From NCBI GenBank assembly GCA_035548375.1, contig DASZTG010000097.1, forward strand, positions 16,372 to 80,371: 64,000 nucleotides of DNA, read 5' to 3'. The DNA comes from JACQAP01 sp035548375 (GTDB lineage: Bacteria; Pseudomonadota; Gammaproteobacteria; Burkholderiales; JACQAP01). Of the stretch, positions 53,302 to 62,977 are shown one piece after another; within the stretch, counting starts at the first letter, position 1; each line of letters opens with the position of its first letter. The notes under the pieces are model-generated. The model was not told where the DNA came from, ran no database searches, and saw only the letters and a program-made list of their open reading frames with translations. The translations under genes were made by a program, and so were the position numbers.

Positions 53302-55501
53302 GGACGCACCCGATTCCGTCGTTTCCCGCGCGGTTACTGCCGATCTGGCCATCGACGGCATGACCTGCGCGGCCTGCGCGCGCCGCATCGAAAAAGCGCT
53401 GTCACGGCTGCCCGGCGTGGAGGCCTCGGTGAATCTTGCGACCGATCGCGCCCGCGTGCGCCTGGCGCCCGGCGCGACCGACCTGGCCACCGTCATGCAG
53501 GCCGTGCGCAAGGCCGGCTACGGCGCGCGCGAACTGTCGCGCACGTCGCGGGAATCCGAAAAGGCGCTGCGCGCCGCGCAGTATCGTCGCGACCTTCATT
53601 GGTTCTGGTTGTCCGCGGCGCTGTCTGTGCCGTTGCTGCTGGAGATGGCTGCCATGTCCGCCGGCGGCCATGCCGAGCTGCTGCCGCGCTGGTTGCAATT
53701 CCTGCTTGCGACGCCGGTGCAGTTCCTGGTGGGCCGGCGTTTTTACGCGGGCGCATGGAATGCGCTTCGCGGCGGCAGCGCCAACATGGATGTGCTCGTC
53801 GCGCTGGGCACCAGCATGGCCTACTTCTATAGCGCGGCAGTCACCGTCCTTAGCCTGCACGGACAGCATGTCTATTTCGAGGCGAGTGCCGCGATCATCA
53901 CGCTGGTGCTCATGGGCAAGCTGCTCGAATCACGCGCTCGCCACAGGACGTCGGCCGCGATCGAAGGCCTGCTCAAACTGCAGCCCAGGCAGGCGCGCGT
54001 CGAGCGCAACGGCCAGCTCATCGACGCCGACGTCGGCACGATCGCCGCCGGCGAGATCGTGGTCGCGCGGCCCGGCGAGCGCATCGCCGTGGACGGAGAA
54101 GTCGTCGACGGCCGATCCAGCGTGGACGAAAGCATGCTCACCGGGGAAAGCATGCCGCTCGCGAAGGCGGCGGGCGACCGCGTCTTCGCCTCGACAATGA
54201 ACGGCGAAGGCGCGCTTCGCATCCGCGCAACGGGTGTCGGCTCGCACACGCAACTCGCGGAAATCATCCGGCTGGTCGAGCAGGCCCAGGGCAGCAAGGC
54301 GGCGGTCCAGCAACTGGCCGATCGCGTGTCCGGCGTTTTCGTGCCGGCCGTCCTCGCCGTCAGCCTCGTCACCTTCCTCGGCTGGTGGCTGGTCGATGGC
54401 TCGCTGACGACGGCCTTGGTCAACGCCGTCGCGGTGCTGGTCATCGCCTGCCCTTGCGCATTGGGGCTGGCCACGCCGACCGCCATCGCAGTCGGGACCG
54501 GGCGCGGCGCCCAGGCCGGCATCCTGATTCGCGGTGCCGACGCCCTCGAGCGTGCCGGGAAGATTCGCGTGATGGTGGTCGACAAGACCGGCACCCTGAC
54601 CGAAGGCCGGCCGGGAGTCGTGGCGATTCACACCGTGCCGGGACTGGATGCAAAGGACATCCTGCAACTCGCGATCTCGCTGGAACAATATTCGGAGCAT
54701 CCGTTCGCCCGCGCCATGCTCGCGCGCGGCCGCGAGGAAGGACTGAATGCGCTGCCGGCGACGGATTTCGAAGCTTCGCCCGGCCTTGGCGTGCGCGCGC
54801 GAGTCGCGGGACGCGGCCTGGCGCTGGGCTCACGCCGCTTCGCGGCCGGCCTTGGCATCGCGCTCGACGAGGACTTGCTCGCGCGTGCCGGCACGGCCGG
54901 ACAGACGCCGGTCGTGATCGCCGACGACCAGCGCATGCTCGGCGTGTTCATGCTCGGCGATGCCATCCGGCGCGATTCCGCGACGGCAGTCGCGCGGCTC
55001 GAAGCGCTTGGCGTCGAGATCCACATGCTCACCGGAGATGGCAAGGCCGCCGCCGAAGCCGTCGCCGGCAAGCTCGGCATCCGCAATTTCCACGCGGAAG
55101 TGCTGCCCGGCGAAAAAGCCGCGGAGGTGGAGCGCCTTCGCGCCACCGGACGCGTGGTTGCGATGGCGGGCGACGGCATCAACGATGCGCCGGCGCTGGC
55201 CGCGGCGGACGTGAGCTTCGCGATCGGCGCGGGATCCGACATCGCCATCGAGGCCGCCGACGTCACGCTCATGCGCAACGATCTCACCGGCATCGCGGAC
55301 GCCATCGGGCTTTCGCGCGCCACCCTGCGCAAGATTCGCCAGAACCTGTTCTTCGCGTTCGTCTATAACGTGATCGGCATCCCGCTCGCCGCGCTCGGCC
55401 TGCTGAATCCGGTGATCGCGGGCGCCGCAATGGCGTTGTCGTCGGTGTCCGTCGTGACCAATTCCCTGTTGCTGAAAAAATGGAAATCCCTGAAAACCTG
55501 A
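53300..55501 (+). CDS. copA: Copper-exporting P1B-type ATPase CopA
   Basis: A 733-residue heavy-metal P-type ATPase. One N-terminal metal-binding domain carries GMTCAAC (Cys23, Cys26). Eight membrane helices are visible, with the Cu(I) motif CPC at 384-386, the actuator TGES, the phosphorylation site DKTGT (Asp428), HP in EQYSEHPFARA and the hinge GDGINDAPALA. The C-terminal helices have YNVIGIPLAA and MALSSVSVVTNSL, which fit the Cu(I) subgroup. The GTG start coincides with the predicted transcription start, suggesting a leaderless message. It is followed by copZ and a csoR-like gene. Confidence 0.95.
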   Translation: MDAPDSVVSRAVTADLAIDGMTCAACARRIEKALSRLPGVEASVNLATDRARVRLAPGATDLATVMQAVRKAGYGARELSRTSRESEKALRAAQYRRDLHWFWLSAALSVPLLLEMAAMSAGGHAELLPRWLQFLLATPVQFLVGRRFYAGAWNALRGGSANMDVLVALGTSMAYFYSAAVTVLSLHGQHVYFEASAAIITLVLMGKLLESRARHRTSAAIEGLLKLQPRQARVERNGQLIDADVGTIAAGEIVVARPGERIAVDGEVVDGRSSVDESMLTGESMPLAKAAGDRVFASTMNGEGALRIRATGVGSHTQLAEIIRLVEQAQGSKAAVQQLADRVSGVFVPAVLAVSLVTFLGWWLVDGSLTTALVNAVAVLVIACPCALGLATPTAIAVGTGRGAQAGILIRGADALERAGKIRVMVVDKTGTLTEGRPGVVAIHTVPGLDAKDILQLAISLEQYSEHPFARAMLARGREEGLNALPATDFEASPGLGVRARVAGRGLALGSRRFAAGLGIALDEDLLARAGTAGQTPVVIADDQRMLGVFMLGDAIRRDSATAVARLEALGVEIHMLTGDGKAAAEAVAGKLGIRNFHAEVLPGEKAAEVERLRATGRVVAMAGDGINDAPALAAADVSFAIGAGSDIAIEAADVTLMRNDLTGIADAIGLSRATLRKIRQNLFFAFVYNVIGIPLAALGLLNPVIAGAAMALSSVSVVTNSLLLKKWKSLKT

Positions 55502-55517
55502 TCGGAGCGTGACCATA

Positions 55518-55724
55518 ATGGAAACCGCAATACTCAAAATCGCCGGCATGACTTGCGGCGGCTGCGTGCGCAGCGTGACGAATGTCCTGAAAGCCCAGCC
55601 CGGCGTGAACGATGCGCAGGTATCGCTGGAGAAAGCCGAAGCGAAAATCGAATTCGATCCGGCGCTGGCCAGCATGGCGGGCATTCGCGCCGCCGTGGAG
55701 GATGCGGGCTATGAAGCGCGCTGA
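55518..55724 (+). CDS. copZ: Copper chaperone CopZ
   Basis: A 68-residue heavy-metal-associated domain that carries Cu(I) to CopA. The GMTCGGC motif (residues 11-17) holds the two copper-binding cysteines, and the ferredoxin-like pattern continues through SVTNVLKAQPGVNDAQVSLEKAEAKIEFDP. The ATG at 55518 is preferred over a GTG three codons upstream, since GGAG is better spaced for it. It starts 16 bases after copA and overlaps the regulator gene by 14 bases. Confidence 0.93.
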   Translation: METAILKIAGMTCGGCVRSVTNVLKAQPGVNDAQVSLEKAEAKIEFDPALASMAGIRAAVEDAGYEAR

Positions 55725-56010
55725 AGCAACCGCCGGCGTGCACGTGCATCGCGCCGACAAGGGCGCGCTGCTCAAACGGCTGAACCGGGTCGAAGGCCAG
55801 GTTCGGGGCATCGCCAAAATGATCGATGAAGATCGCTATTGCGTGGATGTCCTGACCCAGGTCGCCGCCGTGCGCTCCGCCCTGGACGCCATGGCCCTGC
55901 AGATGCTGCGCGACCATACCCACGGTTGCGTGCAAGGCGCCGTGCGTTCCGGGCGCGGCGATGCGGCCATCGACGAACTCATGGCCGTGGTCGAAAAATT
56001 CGCGCGCTGA
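55711..56010 (+). CDS. csoR: CsoR/RcnR-family copper-sensing repressor
   Basis: A 99-residue all-helical DUF156 repressor. LLKRLNRVEGQVRGIAKMIDEDRYCVDVLTQ and MLRDHTHGCVQ give the Cu(I) ligand set Cys-x-His-x3-Cys expected for CsoR (a cysteine in YCVDVL, then His and Cys four apart). It lacks an obvious DNA-binding wing, as the family does. Its place behind copA-copZ and the operator-like repeats before copA support copper-relieved repression of its own operon. The assignment to copper rather than another thiophilic metal is by context. Confidence 0.9.
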   Translation: MKRAEATAGVHVHRADKGALLKRLNRVEGQVRGIAKMIDEDRYCVDVLTQVAAVRSALDAMALQMLRDHTHGCVQGAVRSGRGDAAIDELMAVVEKFAR

Positions 56011-56101
56011 CTCAACAACGCAGGCACGTTGCCGTTAGATTGCACTGACGCCCCCGGCAAGCCCACGAGACGGTCAGCGCCTGCGCTACGATTCCCCGAC
56101 C

Positions 56102-59100
56102 ATGGCCAGCATGTCCTTTGTTGCGCTGCAAAGCCTGCGCAAGGCGAAGCGCTTCGCCTGCATCGCCAGCCTGGCGGCCATCGGCCTGTGCGCCCTGGTC
56201 CTGCTGGGCTGGTTCCTCGAGGTGACGACCCTCAAAGCCCTGGCGCCCGCGTTGCCGCCGACGAAAGCCAATACCGCGGTATGCCTGGCGCTGTTAGCGA
56301 CAGGTATCGCGATCGCCTCGCGTCGCGATCCACCGCCAAGCTGGACTGCCGCCCTGCCGCTGCTTGCCGCCGCGATTGCCGGGCTTACGGTTGCCGAAGC
56401 GCTTTTCTCCACGAATTTCGGCATCGACCTGCTGTTGTTCGCCGATCCGCTCTCGCCGGCGGCGGTAAGCCCCGGCCGGATGGCGCCGCTCACGGCGCTA
56501 TGCATCGTCTCGCTGGCGGTGGCGACGTTGCGCCACGGGCGATACGCGTTGCGGCTGGAATTGCGCCAGGCGGCCCTGCTGCCGCCCTTCGCATTCGGCA
56601 TGCTTGCGCTGATCGGCCACGCCTACGGCGTGCACTACATGCCGAAGGCCACGTTCCCGTTCGCGACCATGGCCGTGCCGACCGCGCTATGCCTGGTGCT
56701 GCTCGCACTCGCGACCCTGGCGCTCGATCCCGACGCCGGCATCCTGCGCATCCTGCTGGCGAACCGCGCCGGCGGCCGTTTTGCCCGGCGCATGCTGCCG
56801 GTGGCGATCCTGTTTCCCGTCGTGGTCGGCTGGCTGCGCCTGTACGGCGAGAGAATCGGCTACTACGACGCGAAGTTCGGCGTCCTCATCATGGTGCTCT
56901 CGGCGCTGACGGTGTTTTCGGCCATCGCGATTTTCAGCGCGCGCCGCCTGAACAGCTACGAGGACCAGTTGCTCGAGGCCCAGCACCTGCTCGAGCGGCG
57001 CGTGCAGGAGCGCACCACCGAGCTCGAAGCGAGCGTGCTCAAGCTGCGTGCGGAAATGGTGCTGCGCGAAGCGGCGGAAGGCGCGCACGCCGAAAGCCAG
57101 GCGCTGTTCCAGAACGCACTCGAGTCGGCGCCCATCGGCATGAGCGTCGTCGGCCTGGACGGAAGCTGGCTGCGCTTCAACCGGGCGATCTGCAAGATCG
57201 TCGGCTACGACGAGCGCGAACTCTCGCGCCTGACCTTCCAGGACATCACCCATCCGGACGACTTGAACGCCGACCTCGACCTCGTCCGCCAGCTTCTCGA
57301 CGGCAAGATCAATTCCTACCAGATGGAGAAGCGCTACCTGCGCAAGGACGGCGCCGTGGTCTGGGTCATGCTGTCCGCCTCGCTGGTGCGCGACGGCAAC
57401 GGCCGGCCGCTTTATTTCGTCGCGCAGATCGAGGACATCTCCGGGCGCCGCAAGGTCATGCAGGAGCTCGAAGCCAGCCGCAAGTTGCTGACCGAGGTCG
57501 TGGCGGCACTGCCCGTGCCGTTCGCGCTCAAGGGCGAGGACGGGCGCTGGATGATCGCCAACGAGGCGCTGTCGCACCTGAACGGCAGGCCGGTCGCGGA
57601 CCTGGTGGGACGCACGGACCTCGAGCTGTTCGGGCCCGAGCTGGCGGCGATTTATCGCAACGAAGATTCAAAGGCGCTGGCGGCCTCGGGACCCATCGTC
57701 ATCGAGGGCGACCACGTCACCGCTTCCGGCGAGAAACGCTGGGTGCTCAAGTACAAGCGCGGCATCATCCTGCCCGACGGCCGGCGGCTGGTCGCCGTGG
57801 CGTTTTCCGACATCTCGCAACGGCGCGAAATCGAGGAGCGGCTGCGCAAGAGCGAGGAGCGCTTCCGCAGCCTGACCGACCTGTCGGCCGACTGGTATTG
57901 GGAGCAGGACGAAAACTATCGCTTCACCATGCAATCCGGCGGCACGCTGGCCGCCATCGGCCTGGCGCCGGAGGACTACATCGGGCGCACGCGCTGGGAG
58001 CTTTCCTACGGCAACATGACGGCGCAGGACTGGGCCGCGCACCGGGCGAAGCTGGACGCGCGCGAGCCCTACCGCGACCTCATGCTGGCGCGCAAGGTCG
58101 ACGACGGCACGATGCGCTACATCGTCGTGAGCGGGCAGCCGATGTTCGACGCCCAGGGACGCTTCACCGGCTACCAGGGCGTCGGCAAGGACATCACCGA
58201 GCGCAAGCGCGCCGAGGTCGCCGTCGAGCGCAGCCGGACCTTCCTCGAGGCATTCATCGAAGCCATCCCGCAGCCGGTCTTCATGAAGGATGCCGAACAC
58301 CGCTGGATCCTGTTCAACACGGCGTTCAGCGACATGCTCGGCAAGTCGCGCGAGGAACTGCTGGGGCGCAGCGACCCCGACCTCTACCCGCCCGAAGTGG
58401 TCAGGCGCGCCTGGGCCGAAGACGACGAAGTGCTGTCCGGCAGCGGCTCGGTGGTGCGCGAGAACTCGATGCCGAGCAAGGACGGCGGCGTGCGCTGGCA
58501 GCTCACCACCAAGCGGCGCGTAGATTTGCCCGACGGCAGCGTGGGCATCGTCGGCGTCGCCGCGGACGTCACCAGCCTCAAGCAGACGCAGGAAGCCCTG
58601 CGCACGAGCGAAACCCTGCACCGGCTGCTGTCGGAAAACTCGATCGACATGATCACGCTGCTCACGCCTGAAGGCATCATCGAGTACGCCTCGCCGGCGA
58701 GCTCCATGCTGCTCGGCTACTCGCCGCAGGAAATCGGCGGCGTGTCCTTCATGGAATTCCTGCACCCGGACGACATCGCGCCGATGCAGGCGATATTCAC
58801 GGCGGTGGAGCCGAACCAGGCGAGCGTGCTGACCTCGCGGCTGCGGCGCGCCTCAGGCGGCTGGATGTGGATCGAGACGACTTTCCGCACGGCGCACCGC
58901 GACGGCAGCTCGGGCCTGCAAATCGTCGCGGTGTCGCGCGACGTCGACGATCGCGTGCGCACCGGCGAGGCGCTGAACCGCTTCAAGTACGTGCTCGACC
59001 ACACGCTGGACATGATCTTCATCTACGACGCGGACACGCTGCATTTCAACTACGTCAACGACGGCGCGGTGAAGACGCTGGGCTACCCGAAGGAGAAGCT

Positions 59101-60070
59101 GCTGGGCATGGCGCCATGGGAGTTGCGCGGCGACATCTCGGTGTCGGATTACTACAAGTCGATCGAGCCCTTCCTGCGCGGGGATATCCAGTCGCGCCAG
59201 GTCGAGACCGTGCACCGCCGCGCCGACGGGACGCTCATTCCGGTCGACGTCACCATGCAGATCGTGCGCAGGCCGGACGAACCGGGCACGTTCATCTCCG
59301 TCGCGCGCGACGCCACCGAGCGCAAGAAGGTCGACCAGCTCAAGAACGAATTCGTCTCCACCGTCAGCCACGAGCTGCGCACGCCGCTGACGTCCATCCG
59401 CGGTTCGCTCGGGTTGCTGGCGGGCGGCGTCGTGGGCGAGCTGCCGGCGCAGGCGCGCGAGCTGGTCGACGTCGCCAACGCGAACGCCGAGCGCCTGATC
59501 CGCCTGATCAACGACATCCTGGACATCGAGAAGATCGAATCGGGCAAGATGCGCTTCGTCATGCAGCCGCTCGCGCTGGCGCAGCTCATGAAGACGGTGC
59601 TCGCGGAAAATCGCGGGTACGGAGAACAGTTCGGCGTGCGCTTCGTCCTGCGCGATCCCGTCCCGGACGTTCGCATCCGCGCCGACTCCGACCGCATCCT
59701 GCAGGTCATGGCCAACCTGCTGTCGAACGCGGCCAAGTTCTCTCCGCGCAACGCCGAGGTCGAGATCGGCATCCTCGTCACCAGCGGCAGCGTGCGCATC
59801 TCGGTCAGGGACCACGGCGGCGGCATCCCCGAGGAATTCCGCGAGCGCATCTTCGCCAAGTTTTCCCAGGCCGATGCGAGCGACAACCGCAAGCTCGGCG
59901 GCACCGGCCTGGGCCTGTCCATCGCCAAGGCGATCATAGAAAAGCATAGTGGTAACATCGGCTTCACTTCGGGAACCGACGGCACGGTCTTCCATTTCGA
60001 CCTGCCGCTGGCCTTCTCCGGCCTGCCGGCCGAGAACGACAGCTTGTCCGGCGTGTCGGATACCGCGTGA
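56102..60070 (+). CDS. Membrane-anchored multi-PAS sensor histidine kinase
   Basis: A 1322-residue sensor kinase. Residues about 1-290 contain seven or so membrane helices of the MASE-like kind. A coiled coil leads into about six tandem PAS/PAC modules (about 330-1075), seen by repeats of QALFQNALESAPIGMSVV, MIANEALSHLNGRP and GTFISVARDATERKK. Then come HisKA with His1090 (VSHELRTPLTS) and an ATPase domain (NLLSNAAKFSPR, DHGGGIP, GTGLGLSIAK). The stacked PAS domains suggest several cofactors or signals (redox, light or oxygen); which is not visible. The following receiver and GGDEF genes are its likely partners. Confidence 0.92.
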   Translation: MASMSFVALQSLRKAKRFACIASLAAIGLCALVLLGWFLEVTTLKALAPALPPTKANTAVCLALLATGIAIASRRDPPPSWTAALPLLAAAIAGLTVAEALFSTNFGIDLLLFADPLSPAAVSPGRMAPLTALCIVSLAVATLRHGRYALRLELRQAALLPPFAFGMLALIGHAYGVHYMPKATFPFATMAVPTALCLVLLALATLALDPDAGILRILLANRAGGRFARRMLPVAILFPVVVGWLRLYGERIGYYDAKFGVLIMVLSALTVFSAIAIFSARRLNSYEDQLLEAQHLLERRVQERTTELEASVLKLRAEMVLREAAEGAHAESQALFQNALESAPIGMSVVGLDGSWLRFNRAICKIVGYDERELSRLTFQDITHPDDLNADLDLVRQLLDGKINSYQMEKRYLRKDGAVVWVMLSASLVRDGNGRPLYFVAQIEDISGRRKVMQELEASRKLLTEVVAALPVPFALKGEDGRWMIANEALSHLNGRPVADLVGRTDLELFGPELAAIYRNEDSKALAASGPIVIEGDHVTASGEKRWVLKYKRGIILPDGRRLVAVAFSDISQRREIEERLRKSEERFRSLTDLSADWYWEQDENYRFTMQSGGTLAAIGLAPEDYIGRTRWELSYGNMTAQDWAAHRAKLDAREPYRDLMLARKVDDGTMRYIVVSGQPMFDAQGRFTGYQGVGKDITERKRAEVAVERSRTFLEAFIEAIPQPVFMKDAEHRWILFNTAFSDMLGKSREELLGRSDPDLYPPEVVRRAWAEDDEVLSGSGSVVRENSMPSKDGGVRWQLTTKRRVDLPDGSVGIVGVAADVTSLKQTQEALRTSETLHRLLSENSIDMITLLTPEGIIEYASPASSMLLGYSPQEIGGVSFMEFLHPDDIAPMQAIFTAVEPNQASVLTSRLRRASGGWMWIETTFRTAHRDGSSGLQIVAVSRDVDDRVRTGEALNRFKYVLDHTLDMIFIYDADTLHFNYVNDGAVKTLGYPKEKLLGMAPWELRGDISVSDYYKSIEPFLRGDIQSRQVETVHRRADGTLIPVDVTMQIVRRPDEPGTFISVARDATERKKVDQLKNEFVSTVSHELRTPLTSIRGSLGLLAGGVVGELPAQARELVDVANANAERLIRLINDILDIEKIESGKMRFVMQPLALAQLMKTVLAENRGYGEQFGVRFVLRDPVPDVRIRADSDRILQVMANLLSNAAKFSPRNAEVEIGILVTSGSVRISVRDHGGGIPEEFRERIFAKFSQADASDNRKLGGTGLGLSIAKAIIEKHSGNIGFTSGTDGTVFHFDLPLAFSGLPAENDSLSGVSDTA

Positions 60071-60122
60071 TGCGCCGTCGAGTGATTTGCCATCGGGTTA
60101 TTTGCCAGAGCGGAGCACCATC

Positions 60123-60518
60123 GTGACATCGCATGCAAGCTTGCAGAAAATCCTCTACGTCGACGACGAGCGCGACATCCGCACGGTCGCGCGCATGGCG
60201 CTCGAGATGGTCGGCAAGTTCACGGTGAAGGCCTGCAGCTCAGGCGGCGAGGCGCTCGACGAATTTCCGGCCTTCCAGCCGGATCTGGTGCTGCTGGACG
60301 TGATGATGCCGGAGATGGACGGACCGACGACGCTGGAACGCATCCGCGGCCTGTCGGGCGGCGCGCAGGTGCCCGTCGTGTTCATGACGGCGAAGGTGCA
60401 GCCTCACGAGGTCGCCGAATTGAAGAAACTCGGCGCGCTCGACGTCATCCCGAAACCCTTCGATCCCATGACCTTGTCCAGCGCGATCCGGACGATCTGG
60501 GACGGGGCCGCGGGCTAG
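60123..60518 (+). CDS. Single-domain response regulator
   Basis: A 131-residue stand-alone receiver. It has YVDD, acceptor Asp59 in LVLLDVMMP, the Thr in FMTAK and Lys in IPKPFDP. No output domain. The GTG at 60123 follows CGGAGC at good spacing; extensions upstream lie inside the kinase gene. Standing between a multi-PAS kinase and an Hpt-GGDEF protein, it probably relays phosphate from one to the other. Confidence 0.9.
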   Translation: MTSHASLQKILYVDDERDIRTVARMALEMVGKFTVKACSSGGEALDEFPAFQPDLVLLDVMMPEMDGPTTLERIRGLSGGAQVPVVFMTAKVQPHEVAELKKLGALDVIPKPFDPMTLSSAIRTIWDGAAG

Positions 60519-60531
60519 GACCGGGGGCAGG

Positions 60532-62190
60532 ATGGCGGGCGATCGCGATTCTCCGACCGATTCCAGCTTCGAAGCGACGCTGCGCGCGCTCGCCGCGAAC
60601 TATGCCGCGGAATTGCCGGCCAAGCTCGCGGAAATCGGCTCGATGCTGGACGCGGCATGCACCGGCGCCGCCAGCGCGGCCGACCTGCAGCTCCTGCACC
60701 GCCAGATCCACAGCCTGAACGGCTCCGCGAAGACCTTCGGCTTTCCTTCCGTCTCGGATGCCGCGCGCAAGCTGGAGCTGGCGCTGGTGCCCTACCGTGA
60801 CGCGCCGGCGACGCTCGATCGCGAAGCCGGCACCGCGCTCCTCGCCCTGCTGGAAAGCCTGATGGTCGCCGCCGAGCGCCCGCAGGAGTCGGCCATGGCC
60901 GGCGCGCCGAAAGCGGCACCCGCCGCCTCGCAGCAGCCGGTGTCGCGGTTGATCTTCTTGCTGGACAAGGACGACAAGGAGGCGGCTTCGCTGACATCGC
61001 AACTGACCAGCTTCGCCTACGCGGTGCGCCACTTCCGGGAAGCGCAGGAACTGGTCGCCGCGCTGGGAGCGGAAACGCCCGCGGCGATCATCGCCGACAT
61101 CGATTCCATCGAGGAGCAATTCAGCGGCGAGACCGTGACCGAGCTGCGCCAGGGCAATTCCTCGGTGCCCATGATCTTCCTGTCCGGGCGCGGCGAACTG
61201 GGCGCCCGGCTGCGCGCCGCGCGCGCCGGCGGCGACGCCTACTTCACGAAGCCGGTCAAGACCGGCCAGCTCGTCGATCGCCTCGATTCGCTGGTCAACC
61301 GGATCAAGCCCGAGCCCTATCGCGTGCTGGTGGTCGAAGACGCGCCCGCTCAGGCGGAATATTTCGCCACCGTGCTGACGCAGTCGGGCATCCGCTCTAG
61401 CGTGGTGGCCGGCCCGGAGACGCTGCTCGAGGCGCTGAACGATTTCAATCCCGAGCTGATCCTGATGGACATGTACCTGCCGGGTTGCACGGGCGACGAG
61501 CTCGCCAGGGTGATCCGGCAGACCGACGCGTTCATGAGCGTGCCCATCGTCTTCCTGTCGGTGGAGCGCGATTTCGACCGGCAGCTCACCGCGATGTTCA
61601 AGGGCGGCGACGAGTTCCTCACCAAGCCCATCCTGCCGGCACAACTGGTTTCGGTGGTGACCACGCGCGTCGAGCGCTACCGGGAACTGCGCACGCTCAT
61701 GCTGCACGACAGCCTGACGGGACTGGTGAACCACTCGCGCCTGCAGCAGCAGATGGAGATCGAAACGGCGCGCGCGCTGCGCCAGCGGCACCCGATGTCG
61801 CTGGCGATGATAGACATCGACCACTTCAAGCAGGTCAACGACCGCTACGGGCATCCGGTCGGCGATCGCGTGCTCAAAAACCTGTCGCGCTTCCTGCGCC
61901 AGCGCCTGCGCACGAGCGACGTGGTGGGGCGCTACGGCGGCGAGGAATTCGCGGTCATCCTGTCGGATGCCGACCAGAATACGGCACGCACGGTCATGGA
62001 CACGCTGCGAACCGACTTTGCATCTATCCCGCACGAGGCCGACGGCGACAGCCTGAAGGTCACGTTCAGCGTCGGCATCGCGTCGGTTCCGCAGCACGCC
62101 AGCGTGCGCGAATTGCTCGTGGCCGCCGACCAGGCCTTGTACAAGGCCAAGCGAGAAGGCAGGAACCGCGTGGTGGTCGACGGCGGCTAG
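60532..62190 (+). CDS. Hpt-REC-REC-GGDEF diguanylate cyclase
   Basis: A 552-residue soluble protein. An Hpt domain (about 10-115) has the phospho-His motif QIHSLNGSAKTFG (His60). A first receiver (about 138-255) looks degenerate (ADIDSIEEQF at the acceptor site); a second (about 268-385) is canonical with MDMYLPG. The GGDEF domain (about 395-550) has intact GGEEF (RYGGEEFAVIL), so it should make cyclic di-GMP. It starts 13 bases after the receiver gene. The set kinase, receiver, Hpt/cyclase is a plausible phosphorelay from membrane input to c-di-GMP output. Confidence 0.92.
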   Translation: MAGDRDSPTDSSFEATLRALAANYAAELPAKLAEIGSMLDAACTGAASAADLQLLHRQIHSLNGSAKTFGFPSVSDAARKLELALVPYRDAPATLDREAGTALLALLESLMVAAERPQESAMAGAPKAAPAASQQPVSRLIFLLDKDDKEAASLTSQLTSFAYAVRHFREAQELVAALGAETPAAIIADIDSIEEQFSGETVTELRQGNSSVPMIFLSGRGELGARLRAARAGGDAYFTKPVKTGQLVDRLDSLVNRIKPEPYRVLVVEDAPAQAEYFATVLTQSGIRSSVVAGPETLLEALNDFNPELILMDMYLPGCTGDELARVIRQTDAFMSVPIVFLSVERDFDRQLTAMFKGGDEFLTKPILPAQLVSVVTTRVERYRELRTLMLHDSLTGLVNHSRLQQQMEIETARALRQRHPMSLAMIDIDHFKQVNDRYGHPVGDRVLKNLSRFLRQRLRTSDVVGRYGGEEFAVILSDADQNTARTVMDTLRTDFASIPHEADGDSLKVTFSVGIASVPQHASVRELLVAADQALYKAKREGRNRVVVDGG

Positions 62191-62209
62191 CGCGCCGCGC
62201 TATCGAGGT

Positions 62210-62977
62210 TTACCAGAATTTCCACCAGTGGCCGTGGTCTCCGACCTTCACCACGGACGCCGGGAAATTTTCCGACAGCGTCCGGTTCGCGTCGTCGCGA
62301 AGATCGGTCAGGCCCATCGCATCGTAGGCCTTCACCAGCACCTTCATCGCGCGCTCGATGGCCGGCGCGCGCGGGTAGTTGACCAGCGTGTATTGGGCGC
62401 GGTTCACCGCCGCGACATAGGCGCCCCGGCGCAGGTAGTACTCCGCGACGTTCGCTTCGGCCGATGCCAGCGCGTCGACGAGATAAGTCATGCGCGCGCG
62501 CGCGTCCGGCGCGTACCGGCTCTGCGGGAAGCGCGTCACCAGCTCGCGAAATGCGTCGAAGGCATCCTGCGCCGCGCGCGGGTCGCGCTCGGTCATGTCC
62601 TTGACCGAGATGTAGCCCATGACCCCCATGTCGTCGTTGAAGTTGATGCGCCCCTTCAGGTAGTAGGCGTAGTCGACGTTGGGATGGTCGGGGTGCATCT
62701 TGATGAAGCGGTCGCAGGCGGCGAGCGCCTGGGCGTTCTCGCTGTCCTTCCAGTAGGCGTAGGCGCTTTCGATCTGCGCCATCTGCGCGTAGCGCCCGTA
62801 CGGATAGCGCGACTCGAGCTTCTCGTAGTAGCCGACCGCCTTCTGGTAGTTCTTGTTGTCGAGCTCGTCGCGCGCGGCCGCGTAGATGCGCTCGGGACTC
62901 CAGTTCTTCGTCTCGTCGAAGTTGGTGGCGCACCCGGCGACCAGCAGGAACAGCAGAGCCGCTACACTACGTTTCAT
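62210..62977 (-). CDS. bamD: Outer membrane assembly lipoprotein BamD
   Basis: A 255-residue lipoprotein of the beta-barrel assembly machine. The lipobox LLVAGC puts the acyl-cysteine at residue 16. Five TPR-like helical repeats follow (GYYEKLESRYPYGRYAQMAQIESAYAYWK is the first conserved pair), with the BamD-specific DPRAAQDAFDAFRELVTRFPQS. Complete. The ATG overlaps the rluD ATG by two bases on the opposite strand. Confidence 0.95.
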   Translation of the reverse strand: MKRSVAALLFLLVAGCATNFDETKNWSPERIYAAARDELDNKNYQKAVGYYEKLESRYPYGRYAQMAQIESAYAYWKDSENAQALAACDRFIKMHPDHPNVDYAYYLKGRINFNDDMGVMGYISVKDMTERDPRAAQDAFDAFRELVTRFPQSRYAPDARARMTYLVDALASAEANVAEYYLRRGAYVAAVNRAQYTLVNYPRAPAIERAMKVLVKAYDAMGLTDLRDDANRTLSENFPASVVKVGDHGHWWKFW

